A stretch of 22,362 nucleotides of DNA from WYZ-LMO2 sp038731605 (GTDB lineage: Archaea; Halobacteriota; Archaeoglobi; Archaeoglobales; Archaeoglobaceae): NCBI GenBank assembly GCA_038731605.1, contig JAVYQP010000011.1, positions 1 to 22,362 of the forward strand. Direction: 5' to 3'. Below the pieces are notes generated by a model. The model did no database searches. It had not been told where the DNA came from and saw nothing but the letters and a program-made list of their open reading frames with translations. The translations under genes and the position numbers were made by a program. Below are positions 7,774-15,366 of this stretch, piece after piece. The stretch's first letter is position 1; the number at the start of each line of letters is the position of its first letter.

Positions 7774-9714
7774 TCATCTCACCTTAGTTCCAGGCGATAC
7801 ATCGCTTTCCGGAACCAAAAGCACCGCTTTTCCGTTGACGTCCGCCGCCAATACCATCCCCTGGCTTTCTATACCCATTATCTTCGCTGGTTTGAGGTTG
7901 CAAACAACCGCAACTGATTTCCCAACGAGCCCCTCTGGATCATGGTTCTCTGCGATCCCCGCAACCACCTGTCTCTTCTCGTTGCCAAGGTCGAGAGTTA
8001 GCTTAAGGAGTTTCTTGCTCTTGGGTATCCTTTCTGCTTTCACGATTTTTGCGATGCGTATGTCGATTTTCTTGAACTCCTCGATCGAAATCTCTGGCTT
8101 TTCGGAAAATCTCTCCGCCATAGCCATCTTTAAAGATTCGATGTCTTTTTCTTCGATTTTCTCAAATGGAAGCTCGGGTTTTGCGATTACGAGCTCTTCT
8201 TCAACCTTCGCCACGTCTTCGATCGAGCAACTCGAGACATTTAGCCCTATTGCCTTTGCGATCTTTTCCATGCTCCCCGGCATCACGGGGTAGTTCAAGA
8301 TAAGCAGAGCCTTTGCAATTTGCAGAGCGTTCGCAACAACTTTCTCCGCTTTTTCTCTATCCACTTTTATCAGTTCCCACGGCTTTGAGTTCTGGAAGTA
8401 AGCGTTCCCGTAACTTGCAAGCTCCATGATCGCATCTGTAGCGGTTTTGAACTCCCACCTCTTTACAGCGTCCACAACTTTATCCTTCGTTTGCACTATG
8501 ACGTTGAGCACCTCTTCATCGACGTGCATTCTAACCCTCCCAAAGTTCTTCCATGCGAAGCTGAGGATCCTAAACAAGAAGTTGCCCAACGTCGCAATGA
8601 CTTCGTTGTTAACCTTATCCCTAAAGACGTCCCAAGAGAAGTTCAGATCTTTCTCGTGGCTCGTGTAGTTCACGATGTAGTATCGAAGGTAGTCTGGGTT
8701 GAATCCGGCTTTCAGATACTCGTCCTCGACCCAAACAACGTAGCCTCTGCTCTTGGAAAAGGTTTTTCCTTCGATCTTCACCATCCCGCTCGCAACAACT
8801 GCGGTCGGCAAAGCGTAATCAGCGCCTTTTAGCATCGCTGGCCAAAAGATGCAGTGGTGGTAGGCAATGTCGAGACCGATGAAGTGGACGATCTCTGCGT
8901 TCCCCCTTATCCAAATGTCTTCCCAATCCTTCGTGAATTGCTCTGTGAAGCTTATATACCCGATTGGCGCATCCACCCAAACGTAGAGAACTAAGCTCTC
9001 GTCGAGCGGAAATCTAACGCCCCACTCCAGGTCACGGGTTATGCACCAGTCTCTGAGGTTCTCTACCCACTCTCTCGCATAGTTTATTGCGTTCTCGGTT
9101 CCAGATAGCTTCGAAAGGTAGTCTCGCAGGAATTCCTGGAAAGCGGTGAGCTTGAAGAAGTAGTGCTTTCTCTTCCTGAAAGTCGCCGGACTTCCGCAGA
9201 TCTTGCACCTTGGCTCGAGTATTTCGCCGGGCTCGAGATGTCTTCCGCATCCTTGATCGCATTCGTCGCCCCTTGCGGGAGATTTGCAATACGGGCATAT
9301 TCCCTCGACGTATCTGTCTGGCAAGAACCGTTCGCATTTCTCGCAATACGCTAACTCGATCTCTTTGCTGTAAACATAACCGTTTTTGATCAGCCTTTCG
9401 ACGATCTCCCTCGTTCGTCGGTGGTGGTAGTCTTCGGTTGTCTTCCCGAAGTAATCAAAGACAACGTTCAACTCCTTGAAAACCCTTTGAAAGTGCTCGT
9501 GGTATTTTTCAACGATCTCCTTTGGGCTCAATCCTTCCTTCTCTGCATTCACAACTATCGGCGTTCCATGGCAATCGCTACCGCATACGAAGATGACTTT
9601 CTCATTCATCAATCTCAGAAATCGAACGTATACATCAGCTGGAATGTAAGTGCGGAGATGCCCAACGTGGAGTTTTCCGTTCGCATAGGGTAAACCGCAG
9701 GTGACGAGTTTCAT
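7774..9714 (-). CDS. metG: Methionyl-tRNA synthetase
   Basis: A 646-residue class I aminoacyl-tRNA synthetase that charges tRNA-Met. The HIGH motif appears as HVGH after LPYANGKL, and the KMSKS loop as KTFSKS. Between them is the connective-peptide zinc domain with four cysteine knuckles (CEKC, CPYC, CDQGC, CKIC), enough for two zinc ions as in archaeal enzymes. The helical anticodon-binding domain follows. The C terminus carries a Trbp111-type OB-fold tRNA-binding domain (about the last 105 residues, with DIRIAKIVKAERIP and GIESQGMVLAA). I start it at 9714 rather than 9726: a TATA box on the minus strand is centred 24.5 bases from this ATG, which predicts a leaderless mRNA beginning there. 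Confidence 0.97.
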   Translation of the reverse strand: MKLVTCGLPYANGKLHVGHLRTYIPADVYVRFLRLMNEKVIFVCGSDCHGTPIVVNAEKEGLSPKEIVEKYHEHFQRVFKELNVVFDYFGKTTEDYHHRRTREIVERLIKNGYVYSKEIELAYCEKCERFLPDRYVEGICPYCKSPARGDECDQGCGRHLEPGEILEPRCKICGSPATFRKRKHYFFKLTAFQEFLRDYLSKLSGTENAINYAREWVENLRDWCITRDLEWGVRFPLDESLVLYVWVDAPIGYISFTEQFTKDWEDIWIRGNAEIVHFIGLDIAYHHCIFWPAMLKGADYALPTAVVASGMVKIEGKTFSKSRGYVVWVEDEYLKAGFNPDYLRYYIVNYTSHEKDLNFSWDVFRDKVNNEVIATLGNFLFRILSFAWKNFGRVRMHVDEEVLNVIVQTKDKVVDAVKRWEFKTATDAIMELASYGNAYFQNSKPWELIKVDREKAEKVVANALQIAKALLILNYPVMPGSMEKIAKAIGLNVSSCSIEDVAKVEEELVIAKPELPFEKIEEKDIESLKMAMAERFSEKPEISIEEFKKIDIRIAKIVKAERIPKSKKLLKLTLDLGNEKRQVVAGIAENHDPEGLVGKSVAVVCNLKPAKIMGIESQGMVLAADVNGKAVLLVPESDVSPGTKVR

Positions 9715-9734
9715 AATCGAAGGCATGCTGGTTA

Positions 9735-9742
9735 AAAATATA
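9735..9742 (-). promoter_or_regulatory. TATA box for metG
   Basis: TATATTTT on the minus strand is centred 24.5 bases upstream of the second in-frame ATG of metG, the spacing expected for a leaderless transcript. It supports the shorter metG start. Confidence 0.6.
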
Positions 9743-9767
9743 TTTGTCCTTCACAGTTGGGATCAGA

Positions 9768-9775
9768 TTTATAAG
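9768..9775 (+). promoter_or_regulatory. TATA box for the acetoacetate decarboxylase-like gene
   Basis: TTTATAAG lies about 22 bases before ATG 9794, implying a leaderless or nearly leaderless mRNA. It argues against longer starts, which would place the promoter inside the coding region and overlap metG. Confidence 0.55.
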
Positions 9776-9793
9776 TTCTCGACGAAATCGTTT

Positions 9794-10513
9794 ATGCCCC
9801 TCACACCCCCGCTCGTAGATGGCTCAGAACTCGTGCCAAGCGGTCCTTGGGAGTATGCGATGAACGTCGTCGCAGTTCATGCCTTTGGCGATGCTGAGAA
9901 GATCTCAAGGGCTGTGAAATTCGAGAGCAACGGAGAACTCTGGTTTTACTTCGCAGAGATAATCTCGAGGAGCCCTGAATGCCCTGAGCTAAACTATGAG
10001 GCGCCACAACTCGTCCAATACAATGAGTGCGCGGTATTCACAAAGGTCTTTATCGATGGCAAAAGCTACGCATATTGTCCGTTCATGTATGTTGACAACG
10101 ATTTGTCTCTCGTCCGAGGTTTGCTCGCTGGATTTCCGAAGAAGATTGCAACAATCGCAATCACAAAGAAACATCCGATGCTCCACATGAAAAAATTGGG
10201 AGCGAATGCATCGAGAGCTGGCTATAGTTTGATCAAAGCAATCGTCGAGATTGAAGGAGAAGCGAAGTCGCTCCCCTTCGATTCCTTTGGACCTTGGCTG
10301 ACGAGGCGCTACTTTGAAACGATGAAAATCGACGATCTTCTGCTGTTCAAGTTCGAAGCAAACTATGGAAAAATCGAATCAGGGAAGGCGTCTCTTGAAG
10401 TCCATGGTGGTGTAAACGACAGGCTTGAAGCGTTTAAGCCAGTAGAAGTGAAGAACGGCTACTACTACGAGATCCTACTGCGTGCGAAGGGAGTTGAAAA
10501 GCTAATCGATTGA
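9794..10513 (+). CDS. Acetoacetate decarboxylase family protein
   Basis: A 239-residue protein of the acetoacetate decarboxylase (ADC) superfamily, whose founding member converts acetoacetate to acetone and CO2 through a lysine Schiff base. The FPKK motif places K116-K117 at the catalytic lysine pair, and E78 in YNECAV matches the conserved active-site glutamate. Family members also include aldolases and hydratases, so the reaction is not certain. The open frame runs further upstream, but the TATA box at 9768-9775 supports the start at MPLTPP. It diverges from metG and sits beside the accessory patch. Neighbouring thiolase and fatty-acid transport genes fit ketoacid or short-chain acid metabolism. 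Confidence 0.82.
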   Translation: MPLTPPLVDGSELVPSGPWEYAMNVVAVHAFGDAEKISRAVKFESNGELWFYFAEIISRSPECPELNYEAPQLVQYNECAVFTKVFIDGKSYAYCPFMYVDNDLSLVRGLLAGFPKKIATIAITKKHPMLHMKKLGANASRAGYSLIKAIVEIEGEAKSLPFDSFGPWLTRRYFETMKIDDLLLFKFEANYGKIESGKASLEVHGGVNDRLEAFKPVEVKNGYYYEILLRAKGVEKLID

Positions 10514-10610
10514 TTTTTTGACTCCTAAGCCTCTTTTTCCTGTGGATTGTGGAGGCAAGGCTATTCGAATTTTGACGAGTTTTAGGCAAGAAGTCGGTAA
10601 AAAGAAAGAC

Positions 10611-10618
10611 TTATATAT
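10611..10618 (+). promoter_or_regulatory. TATA box for the hsdR/hsdS remnant operon
   Basis: TTATATAT is centred 56 bases before ATG 10671. The predicted transcript start is near 10640, leaving a leader of about 30 nt with an AGGGG ribosome-binding site at 10660-10664. Confidence 0.5.
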
Positions 10619-10625
10619 GACCCTC

Positions 10626-10639
10626 CTGATAAATATCAG
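10626..10639. promoter_or_regulatory. Inverted repeat at the predicted transcription start (possible operator)
   Basis: CTGATA-AA-TATCAG is a perfect 6-bp inverted repeat ending where the transcript from the TATA box at 10611 should begin. A repressor bound there would block initiation. The flanks extend the symmetry imperfectly (CCTC and AGG). Confidence 0.4.
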
Positions 10640-10670
10640 AGGTAAGCCGAAAAGTAAATAGGGGTTAGCC

Positions 10671-11075
10671 ATGCCACTTAATGAAGCGGACACCCGTGCA
10701 CGATTAGTCGAACCAAAGTTGAAGGTGGCGGGATGGACTGAGTTAGCGATCTCCCGGGAATTCCATTACAGCACAAATCACCCATACACCAAAGGTAAGA
10801 TCGTCCTTGTGGGAGACAGAGTGCAAAGGGAAAAGCCAAAGAGGGTTGATTATCTCTTGCGCTACACCGATGGTTTTCCAATTGCGGTTGTGGAAGCGGA
10901 ACCTGAGGATGGCTCGAAGCTGAAGTTTCTCGAAGAACAAAAACGCATCGTAGAGCATCTTGAAGCAGTGCAAGCGAAGATCAAAGCCATCAGGGAAGCA
11001 CAAGCGATCACGGATGCAGGACTTCAGCGCTTGGAACAGGCAATTTTAGAGAGAGCGTTCCGTGGAGAGTTGTGA
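10671..11075 (+). pseudogene. Chimeric remnant of a type I restriction system: HsdR N terminus joined to HsdS C terminus
   Basis: A 134-residue open frame made of two unrelated pieces. Residues 1-77 match the start of type I restriction endonuclease HsdR: NEADTRARLVEPKL, then PKRVDYLLRY and IAVVEA, the PD-(D/E)xK region. Residues 88-134 match the end of an HsdS specificity subunit: EEQKRIVEHL, a coiled-coil dimerisation helix and ILERAFRGEL. The simplest reading is an in-frame deletion that removed the HsdR motor, HsdM and most of HsdS. D60 and E75 of the nuclease motif remain, but the catalytic lysine is replaced (VEAE), so cleavage activity is unlikely. Full-length HsdR is near 1000 residues and HsdS near 400. 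It keeps its promoter and ribosome-binding site and is followed closely by a DUF3800 gene. Confidence 0.8.
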
Positions 11076-11076
11076 T

Positions 11077-11955
11077 ATGCAAGTCGATCTTTCTGGGAAT
11101 ACCATTGGACGTCCCACATATTACGTCTACCATGATGAGAGTATTCCGAACAAAGGGTGGTTGTTGATCGGACTCGTTCTGGTGAGGGATTGCGAGCTTG
11201 ATGACGTTCGTCGAGTGCTCGAACGATGTCGTCAAGATGAAAAATACAACGGGGAGATCCACTTCTCTGACCTTCCAGCAAGCTTTGGTGGTAAATGGGG
11301 CGCAAAAGCTCGAGTGGCACGAGCGTGGATGCACTCGTATGAGCGAACCTTAAAGAGGAATGTGTTTTGCTCTATCCTTTGCGTTCATCGTAGTAGCCCA
11401 AAATTCGAGCCTGAGCGTTTCAAGAGAGAGTTCCACGCTTACAATCGTTTCACCGCGATGGCGCTTAAAGCGGCCATCTCTTGGCATCTTGGACCACAAA
11501 AGCTGAGAGACCTCCACATACGCTTTATCTCTGATGCTAAGCATAGGCGAACTCGACCCGATAAAGAGATGACGGACAACTTTGAGGAGTATATACCCTG
11601 CCGTGCGAAGCTCGACGCCTTTCTTGCTCAAGACGAGGGTCGCCAGTATCCATCCATCACGATGGAATTGGAGCTGAAAGACTCGAGAAAGGAAGATCTC
11701 CTCCAACTCTGTGATCTTTTTCTTGGAGCGACTCAAGCGGCTTTAGTGGGAAATGCGCAGAAAAAGACAAAGCGTGAGCTTGCCAGATACGTTGTTCGAT
11801 GGTGTAAAGACCTTCAAAAGCCACTATGGGAACAAACTCTCGATCTCCATAGGAAATTCAACGTCTGGGCTTTTCCCGATGAAGAGGGGAAACCCTATAC
11901 CAACCTGGAATTCGCTTTACAATGTGAAGACGATCAGCCACCCTTACAGGTTTAG
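11077..11955 (+). CDS. DUF3800 family protein (RNase H-like fold)
   Basis: A 292-residue protein with the DUF3800 signature: YVYHDES near residue 16 (D20, E21), an internal FISDAK (D153), and LQLCDLFLGATQAAL (D213) near the C terminus. These acidic residues are spaced as in the predicted RNase H-like nuclease fold. DUF3800 proteins are often found beside restriction systems and mobile elements, but their activity is poorly defined. I start at ATG 11077 because GGAGAG is seven bases upstream; it begins one base after the hsd chimera ends, so the two are probably co-translated. It was probably a cargo gene of the lost restriction locus and has outlived it with an intact reading frame. Confidence 0.75.
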   Translation: MQVDLSGNTIGRPTYYVYHDESIPNKGWLLIGLVLVRDCELDDVRRVLERCRQDEKYNGEIHFSDLPASFGGKWGAKARVARAWMHSYERTLKRNVFCSILCVHRSSPKFEPERFKREFHAYNRFTAMALKAAISWHLGPQKLRDLHIRFISDAKHRRTRPDKEMTDNFEEYIPCRAKLDAFLAQDEGRQYPSITMELELKDSRKEDLLQLCDLFLGATQAALVGNAQKKTKRELARYVVRWCKDLQKPLWEQTLDLHRKFNVWAFPDEEGKPYTNLEFALQCEDDQPPLQV

Positions 11956-11990
11956 ATCTCTATCCGTAAAAGTCCAAGAAAAACAAAAAG

Positions 11991-12476
11991 CTAAAAAACA
12001 AAGTCTCCGTGCTTCTTTATGTAGTTTACAAGCCCTCCCTCGTTCAGTATCGAGATCATGAACTTTGGCAACGGTTTCGCTTTCACAAAACCTTTTTTCG
12101 TCTTTATCAATCCATTTTCCACGTCGACTTCGATCTCTTCTCCATCCTCTATCGCATCGGTGTCCGCAACGAGAAGCGGAAGCCCGACATTTATGGCGTT
12201 TCTGTAGAAGATCCTTGCAAAAGATTTCGCAATCACCGCACTCACTCCTGCGATCTTAAGCGCTAACGGTGCGTGCTCTCTGCTACTCCCCATGCCGAAG
12301 TTCTTTCCCGCAACTATGAAGTCCCCTGCTCGGAACTTTTTAATGAACTCGGGATCCGCATCTTCCATTATGTGCTTTGCAAGCTCAGCCATGTTGCTAC
12401 GAAGATGATAATACCTCCCCGGCGTTATGTGATCCGTCGAGATGTTGTCCCCAAATTTCCAAGCCCTACCCCTCAT
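11991..12476 (-). CDS. leuD: Aconitase-family hydro-lyase small subunit (3-isopropylmalate dehydratase LeuD / homoaconitase-type)
   Basis: A 161-residue swivel-domain subunit that pairs with an Fe-S large subunit to isomerise 2- or 3-isopropylmalate or a related homologue. Seen directly: the WKFGDNISTDHITPGRYY start, GKNFGMGSSREHAP carrying the GSSREH substrate-binding motif, and FARIFYRNAINVGLPL. The substrate-selecting loop reads YHLRS. An arginine in this loop recalls the YLRT reported for methanogen homoaconitase rather than the YLVY of isopropylmalate isomerase, so the gene symbol is tentative. The large subunit is not in this window. Its ATG overlaps the stop of the upstream stress-protein gene by 4 nt, so both are expressed from that promoter. 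Confidence 0.88.
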   Translation of the reverse strand: MRGRAWKFGDNISTDHITPGRYYHLRSNMAELAKHIMEDADPEFIKKFRAGDFIVAGKNFGMGSSREHAPLALKIAGVSAVIAKSFARIFYRNAINVGLPLLVADTDAIEDGEEIEVDVENGLIKTKKGFVKAKPLPKFMISILNEGGLVNYIKKHGDFVF

Positions 12477-13336
12477 CGTTTCTCACCTTTGCAAACAAAC
12501 ACAGGAACTTCGCTCATTCTTATGACTGGATCAGAAACGCTACCGAGGATTAAAGCTTTTCCAAATCCTAAGCCCCGAGAACCTATGAATATAGTTGAGG
12601 CGTTTAGCTCTTTTTGCTTCTGCAAGATCACCTTTGCAGGAGATCCGCAGATCTTTAGAGTTTTGAAATTTAAATTGGAATCTTTGAGCTCCTTCTCAAC
12701 CGATTGAAGGTCGTCAACCCTACACGAGTCATCTTCGTCCGCATGCAAGACCACGAGCTCGCTATCAACTTTCTGCGCTATCGTCTTTGCGTAGTCTAAG
12801 CAGAGCTTTGAGTGATTCGAGAAATCGTAAGCTACGAGGATCCTCTCAAAGAGTTTTTCGCATGGTTTGTAGCATTTTACACCGCTCTCGTCTTCTTCGA
12901 CCTTTGACTTAAAGACATAAACCGGCACATTTGACCTCCTAACCACGCCTTCTGACACACTGCCGAGCAGGATTTCTTTGAAAATCCCCCTTCCCCGAGC
13001 TCCGAGAGCGATGAAGTCGTATGAGCTCGCTATTTTTGTTATCTCAACCACCGGATTCCCAGAGGGATAGGGTTTGTGAACCTTCGCCTTCAGACCTTCG
13101 GATTCGATTAAACTAAGGATCTCCGGCATCTCCTCCTCTGCCCTTTTCTCCTCGAGCTCTACGTAGCGCCCAATGTCAAAACCACCGCTTACCGTGCTCA
13201 ACTTTGAAGTGTTAACGACGAAAAGCACGCCAACCTCTTCGACTCCCACTTCCCTTAGATCGCTGAGGAAACTCAAAACGACCTTGCTGTAAGGCGAGAA
13301 ATCCGTGGGATACAGCATTTTTCGAAGAGATACCAT
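12473..13336 (-). CDS. Tandem-domain universal stress protein (UspA family)
   Basis: A 287-residue cytoplasmic protein with two UspA domains. The first (about 1-145) opens with KMLYPTDFSPYSK and ends with the ATP-binding motif GARGRG...GSVSEGVV. The second (about 160-287) opens with RILVAYDFSNHSK and ends with GSRGLG...GSVSDPVI. Both keep the G-2x-G-9x-G(S/T) nucleotide loop, so both sites may bind ATP. I start it at MVSLRKM (13336) because a TATA element is centred 24.5 bases upstream; starts further out would overlap that element. It leads a two-gene operon with the aconitase-family small subunit. Confidence 0.9.
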   Translation of the reverse strand: MVSLRKMLYPTDFSPYSKVVLSFLSDLREVGVEEVGVLFVVNTSKLSTVSGGFDIGRYVELEEKRAEEEMPEILSLIESEGLKAKVHKPYPSGNPVVEITKIASSYDFIALGARGRGIFKEILLGSVSEGVVRRSNVPVYVFKSKVEEDESGVKCYKPCEKLFERILVAYDFSNHSKLCLDYAKTIAQKVDSELVVLHADEDDSCRVDDLQSVEKELKDSNLNFKTLKICGSPAKVILQKQKELNASTIFIGSRGLGFGKALILGSVSDPVIRMSEVPVFVCKGEKR

Positions 13337-13356
13337 GTTTAATTTTTGTGGCAATG

Positions 13357-13364
13357 CTTATAAA
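13357..13364. promoter_or_regulatory. Palindromic TATA element shared by divergent genes
   Basis: CTTATAAA with a perfect TTATAA core (13358-13363). The core centre is exactly 24.5 bases from the stress-protein ATG on the minus strand and 24.5 bases from the S6e ATG on the plus strand. No second TATA-like element exists in the 48-base gap, so one element probably serves both leaderless transcripts. Confidence 0.55.
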
Positions 13365-13384
13365 CCCTTCGAAGAAAAGGGGGC

Positions 13385-13762
13385 ATGGAATTCAGAGTCG
13401 TTATCTCAGATCCCAAGACGGGCAAGGCTTACCAGAAAACAGTTACGGGGGCGAATGCAAATAGACTCTTGGGTAAGCAAATCGGTGACGTTGTCAGTGG
13501 GACAATCTTCGACTTGCCACCGGATTACGAGCTCGAAATCACAGGTGGATCGGACAAAGATGGCTTTCCAATGAGGAAAGACATCCCGGGTGCGGGGAGG
13601 AAAAAGATCCTACTCTCGGGCGGAGTGGGTTTTAGACCGAAGGAGAAAGGGCTTAGAAAGAGAAAGATCGTTCGAGGCAGAGTTATATCGAAGGATACCT
13701 TACAGATAAACGTGAAGATCGTGAAGCATGGGAAAGTTCCGCTTGAAGAGATAATGAAATGA
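13385..13762 (+). CDS. rps6e: 30S ribosomal protein S6e
   Basis: A 125-residue protein matching archaeal S6e, a component of the small ribosomal subunit. Diagnostic stretches are MEFRVVISDPKTGKAYQ at the start, NRLLGKQIGD, LEITGGSDKDGFPMRKD and GRKKILLSGGVGFRP, then a basic GLRKRKIVRG segment. The length is that of the short archaeal form without the eukaryotic phosphorylated tail. It leads an apparent three-gene operon with a methyltransferase and a flippase-like membrane protein. Confidence 0.96.
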   Translation: MEFRVVISDPKTGKAYQKTVTGANANRLLGKQIGDVVSGTIFDLPPDYELEITGGSDKDGFPMRKDIPGAGRKKILLSGGVGFRPKEKGLRKRKIVRGRVISKDTLQINVKIVKHGKVPLEEIMK

Positions 13763-13763
13763 G

Positions 13764-14381
13764 ATGGCTCTGCTCGACGATAAAAAGCGGGCAAGGAACT
13801 TTTATCGGTATTTTTCACTAATCTACGACTACGTTAATCCTCTGTTCTACTCCAAAGACATGCGGAGAAAGGTAGTAGAGATGGCTGAGCTTAGCAGAGA
13901 CAGCGTCGTTGTGGAAGTCGGTAGCGGAACAGGATTCACCACGGAGGAAATAATCAAGGTTGTTCCGCCTGAAAACGTTTTCTGCGTGGACTTAACGCCC
14001 GAGCAGATAAACAAAGCTAAGAAGAAGCTGAAGAAGGTAAACTTCGTAATCGGGGACGCCGAAAATCTGCCGTTCAGGGATAGAAGCTTTGACGCTGCGA
14101 TTTCTGCGGGGAGCATAGAATACTGGCCAAACCCGCAGAAGGGGATCGAAGAAATGGCCCGGGTAACGAAGAGGGGAGGAAAAGTTGTTGTCTTAGCGCC
14201 AAGGAAGCCGGAGAATCCACTGGTCAGAAAGATAGCGGAGAAGATTATGCTCTTCCCTTCAACGAGGGAGTGTATAACTTGGTTTGAAAGGGCTGGGCTT
14301 AGAGACATAGACTTCGTCGAAGTTGGTCCCTATAGGTTTTGGAGTAAGCTCGTTGTAATAATATCTGGCAAAGTTCCGTGA
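13764..14381 (+). CDS. SAM-dependent class I methyltransferase (UbiE/menaquinone-type)
   Basis: A 205-residue Rossmann-fold methyltransferase. Motif I is VVEVGSGTGFTTEEI (about residues 48-62), followed by acidic FCVDLTPEQ, GDAENLPFRDRSFDA (motifs II/III) and a post-motif strand VVVLAPR. The N-terminal RNFYRYFSLIYDYVNPLFY segment recalls quinone-ring methyltransferases of the UbiE/VTE3 type, so methylation of a menaquinone-like ring is plausible but not shown. It begins one base after the S6e stop and one base before the next gene, indicating a compact operon. Confidence 0.85.
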   Translation: MALLDDKKRARNFYRYFSLIYDYVNPLFYSKDMRRKVVEMAELSRDSVVVEVGSGTGFTTEEIIKVVPPENVFCVDLTPEQINKAKKKLKKVNFVIGDAENLPFRDRSFDAAISAGSIEYWPNPQKGIEEMARVTKRGGKVVVLAPRKPENPLVRKIAEKIMLFPSTRECITWFERAGLRDIDFVEVGPYRFWSKLVVIISGKVP

Positions 14382-14382
14382 T

Positions 14383-15366
14383 ATGTCGCTCAAAAGCGCT
14401 TTTCTCGGCGTTCTGTTGAGCATAGTTACGATATACGTCATCTTCAAGTTTACAGAGACCAGCGTTACTTGGGATGCAATCGCCAATCTCAACCCAGTTT
14501 ACTTGGGTATAGCCTTCCTTTTTCAGGTTGTTTTCTGGCTACTATGGGCTCTAAGGTTGTGTAGAACCTCGCTTTACACAGGTTTCAGGATCTCCTATCT
14601 CTACTCGCTAAAGATAGCACTGGCAAGCATGTTTGTCGCAGCTATCACGCCTTCTTCAGCGGGCGGAGAGCCAGTGAGGATAAAGATGCTCTCAGAAAAA
14701 AATGTCCCCGTTGGGATCAGCACTTTTGTCGTTTTAACCGAGCGGATTCTTGACTCCATATTCTTCTCGATCTCCTTGCCCGTTTTCCTGATATTCACAG
14801 GTTTTTTAACCGAGTTTGGCTTCCAAGTTACGGTAATATTCATAGTGGTCCTCTTCTCCTTCCTCTACATCCTCTACCTAATTCTGAAGGACGAGAGAAG
14901 CGTGATTCGTTTCTCCCGCATCATAGCGAGGGTTTTCAGAAAAAAGAATTTGGAGGAAAGGATTAGCAAGGAGCTAAAGAACTTCAGAAACGGAACTCTC
15001 CAGCTCCTCTCACGACCTGGATACCTCGCCTACTTGTTCTTCCTCACAGCCTTGATGTGGAGCATAGGTTTCATGATCCCCTCCTTCATCCTACTCTCGA
15101 TGAAGTCCGACCCAGAGTTTCTGCTCTCCTACACCTCGCAGTTGATAATCGTGATAGTCTCGCTAATACCGATAACCCCTGGAGGTAGCGGACTCGTTGA
15201 AGCAACTATGGCTTATCTCTACTCGAATTTCGTCCCTCTCAGCATCCTTGGGTCTTTGCTCGCAATTTGGAGGTTCATAACTTATCATTTGAACATAATC
15301 GTCGGTGCGATATTTTTGAACGTCTCAGCAATAAAAAATTTAAGAAAGAGAAGCAAGGCTAACTGA
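14383..15366 (+). CDS. Flippase-like integral membrane protein (UPF0104, AglD/MprF membrane-domain family)
   Basis: A 327-residue protein with about eight membrane segments and two conserved motifs: SSAGGEPVRIKMLSEKN after the third segment, and ITPGGSGLVEATMAYLY near the C terminus. These mark the family shared by the LPG synthase membrane domain and the C-terminal domain of archaeal AglD. Members are linked to lipid or dolichol-glycan handling. Here the membrane domain stands alone without a glycosyltransferase, so the transported or modified lipid is unknown. It is the last gene of the S6e operon. Confidence 0.85.
   Translation: MSLKSAFLGVLLSIVTIYVIFKFTETSVTWDAIANLNPVYLGIAFLFQVVFWLLWALRLCRTSLYTGFRISYLYSLKIALASMFVAAITPSSAGGEPVRIKMLSEKNVPVGISTFVVLTERILDSIFFSISLPVFLIFTGFLTEFGFQVTVIFIVVLFSFLYILYLILKDERSVIRFSRIIARVFRKKNLEERISKELKNFRNGTLQLLSRPGYLAYLFFLTALMWSIGFMIPSFILLSMKSDPEFLLSYTSQLIIVIVSLIPITPGGSGLVEATMAYLYSNFVPLSILGSLLAIWRFITYHLNIIVGAIFLNVSAIKNLRKRSKAN

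Noticed and set aside
7595..8293. 232-codon plus-strand open frame across the SCP2/metG junction
   Set aside because: Most of it is antisense to the conserved C-terminal tRNA-binding domain of MetG, and it overlaps promoter and terminator signals.
11008..11736. Minus-strand frames (98-128 codons) opposite the DUF3800 gene
   Set aside because: The plus strand carries the DUF3800 motifs; the antisense products show none.
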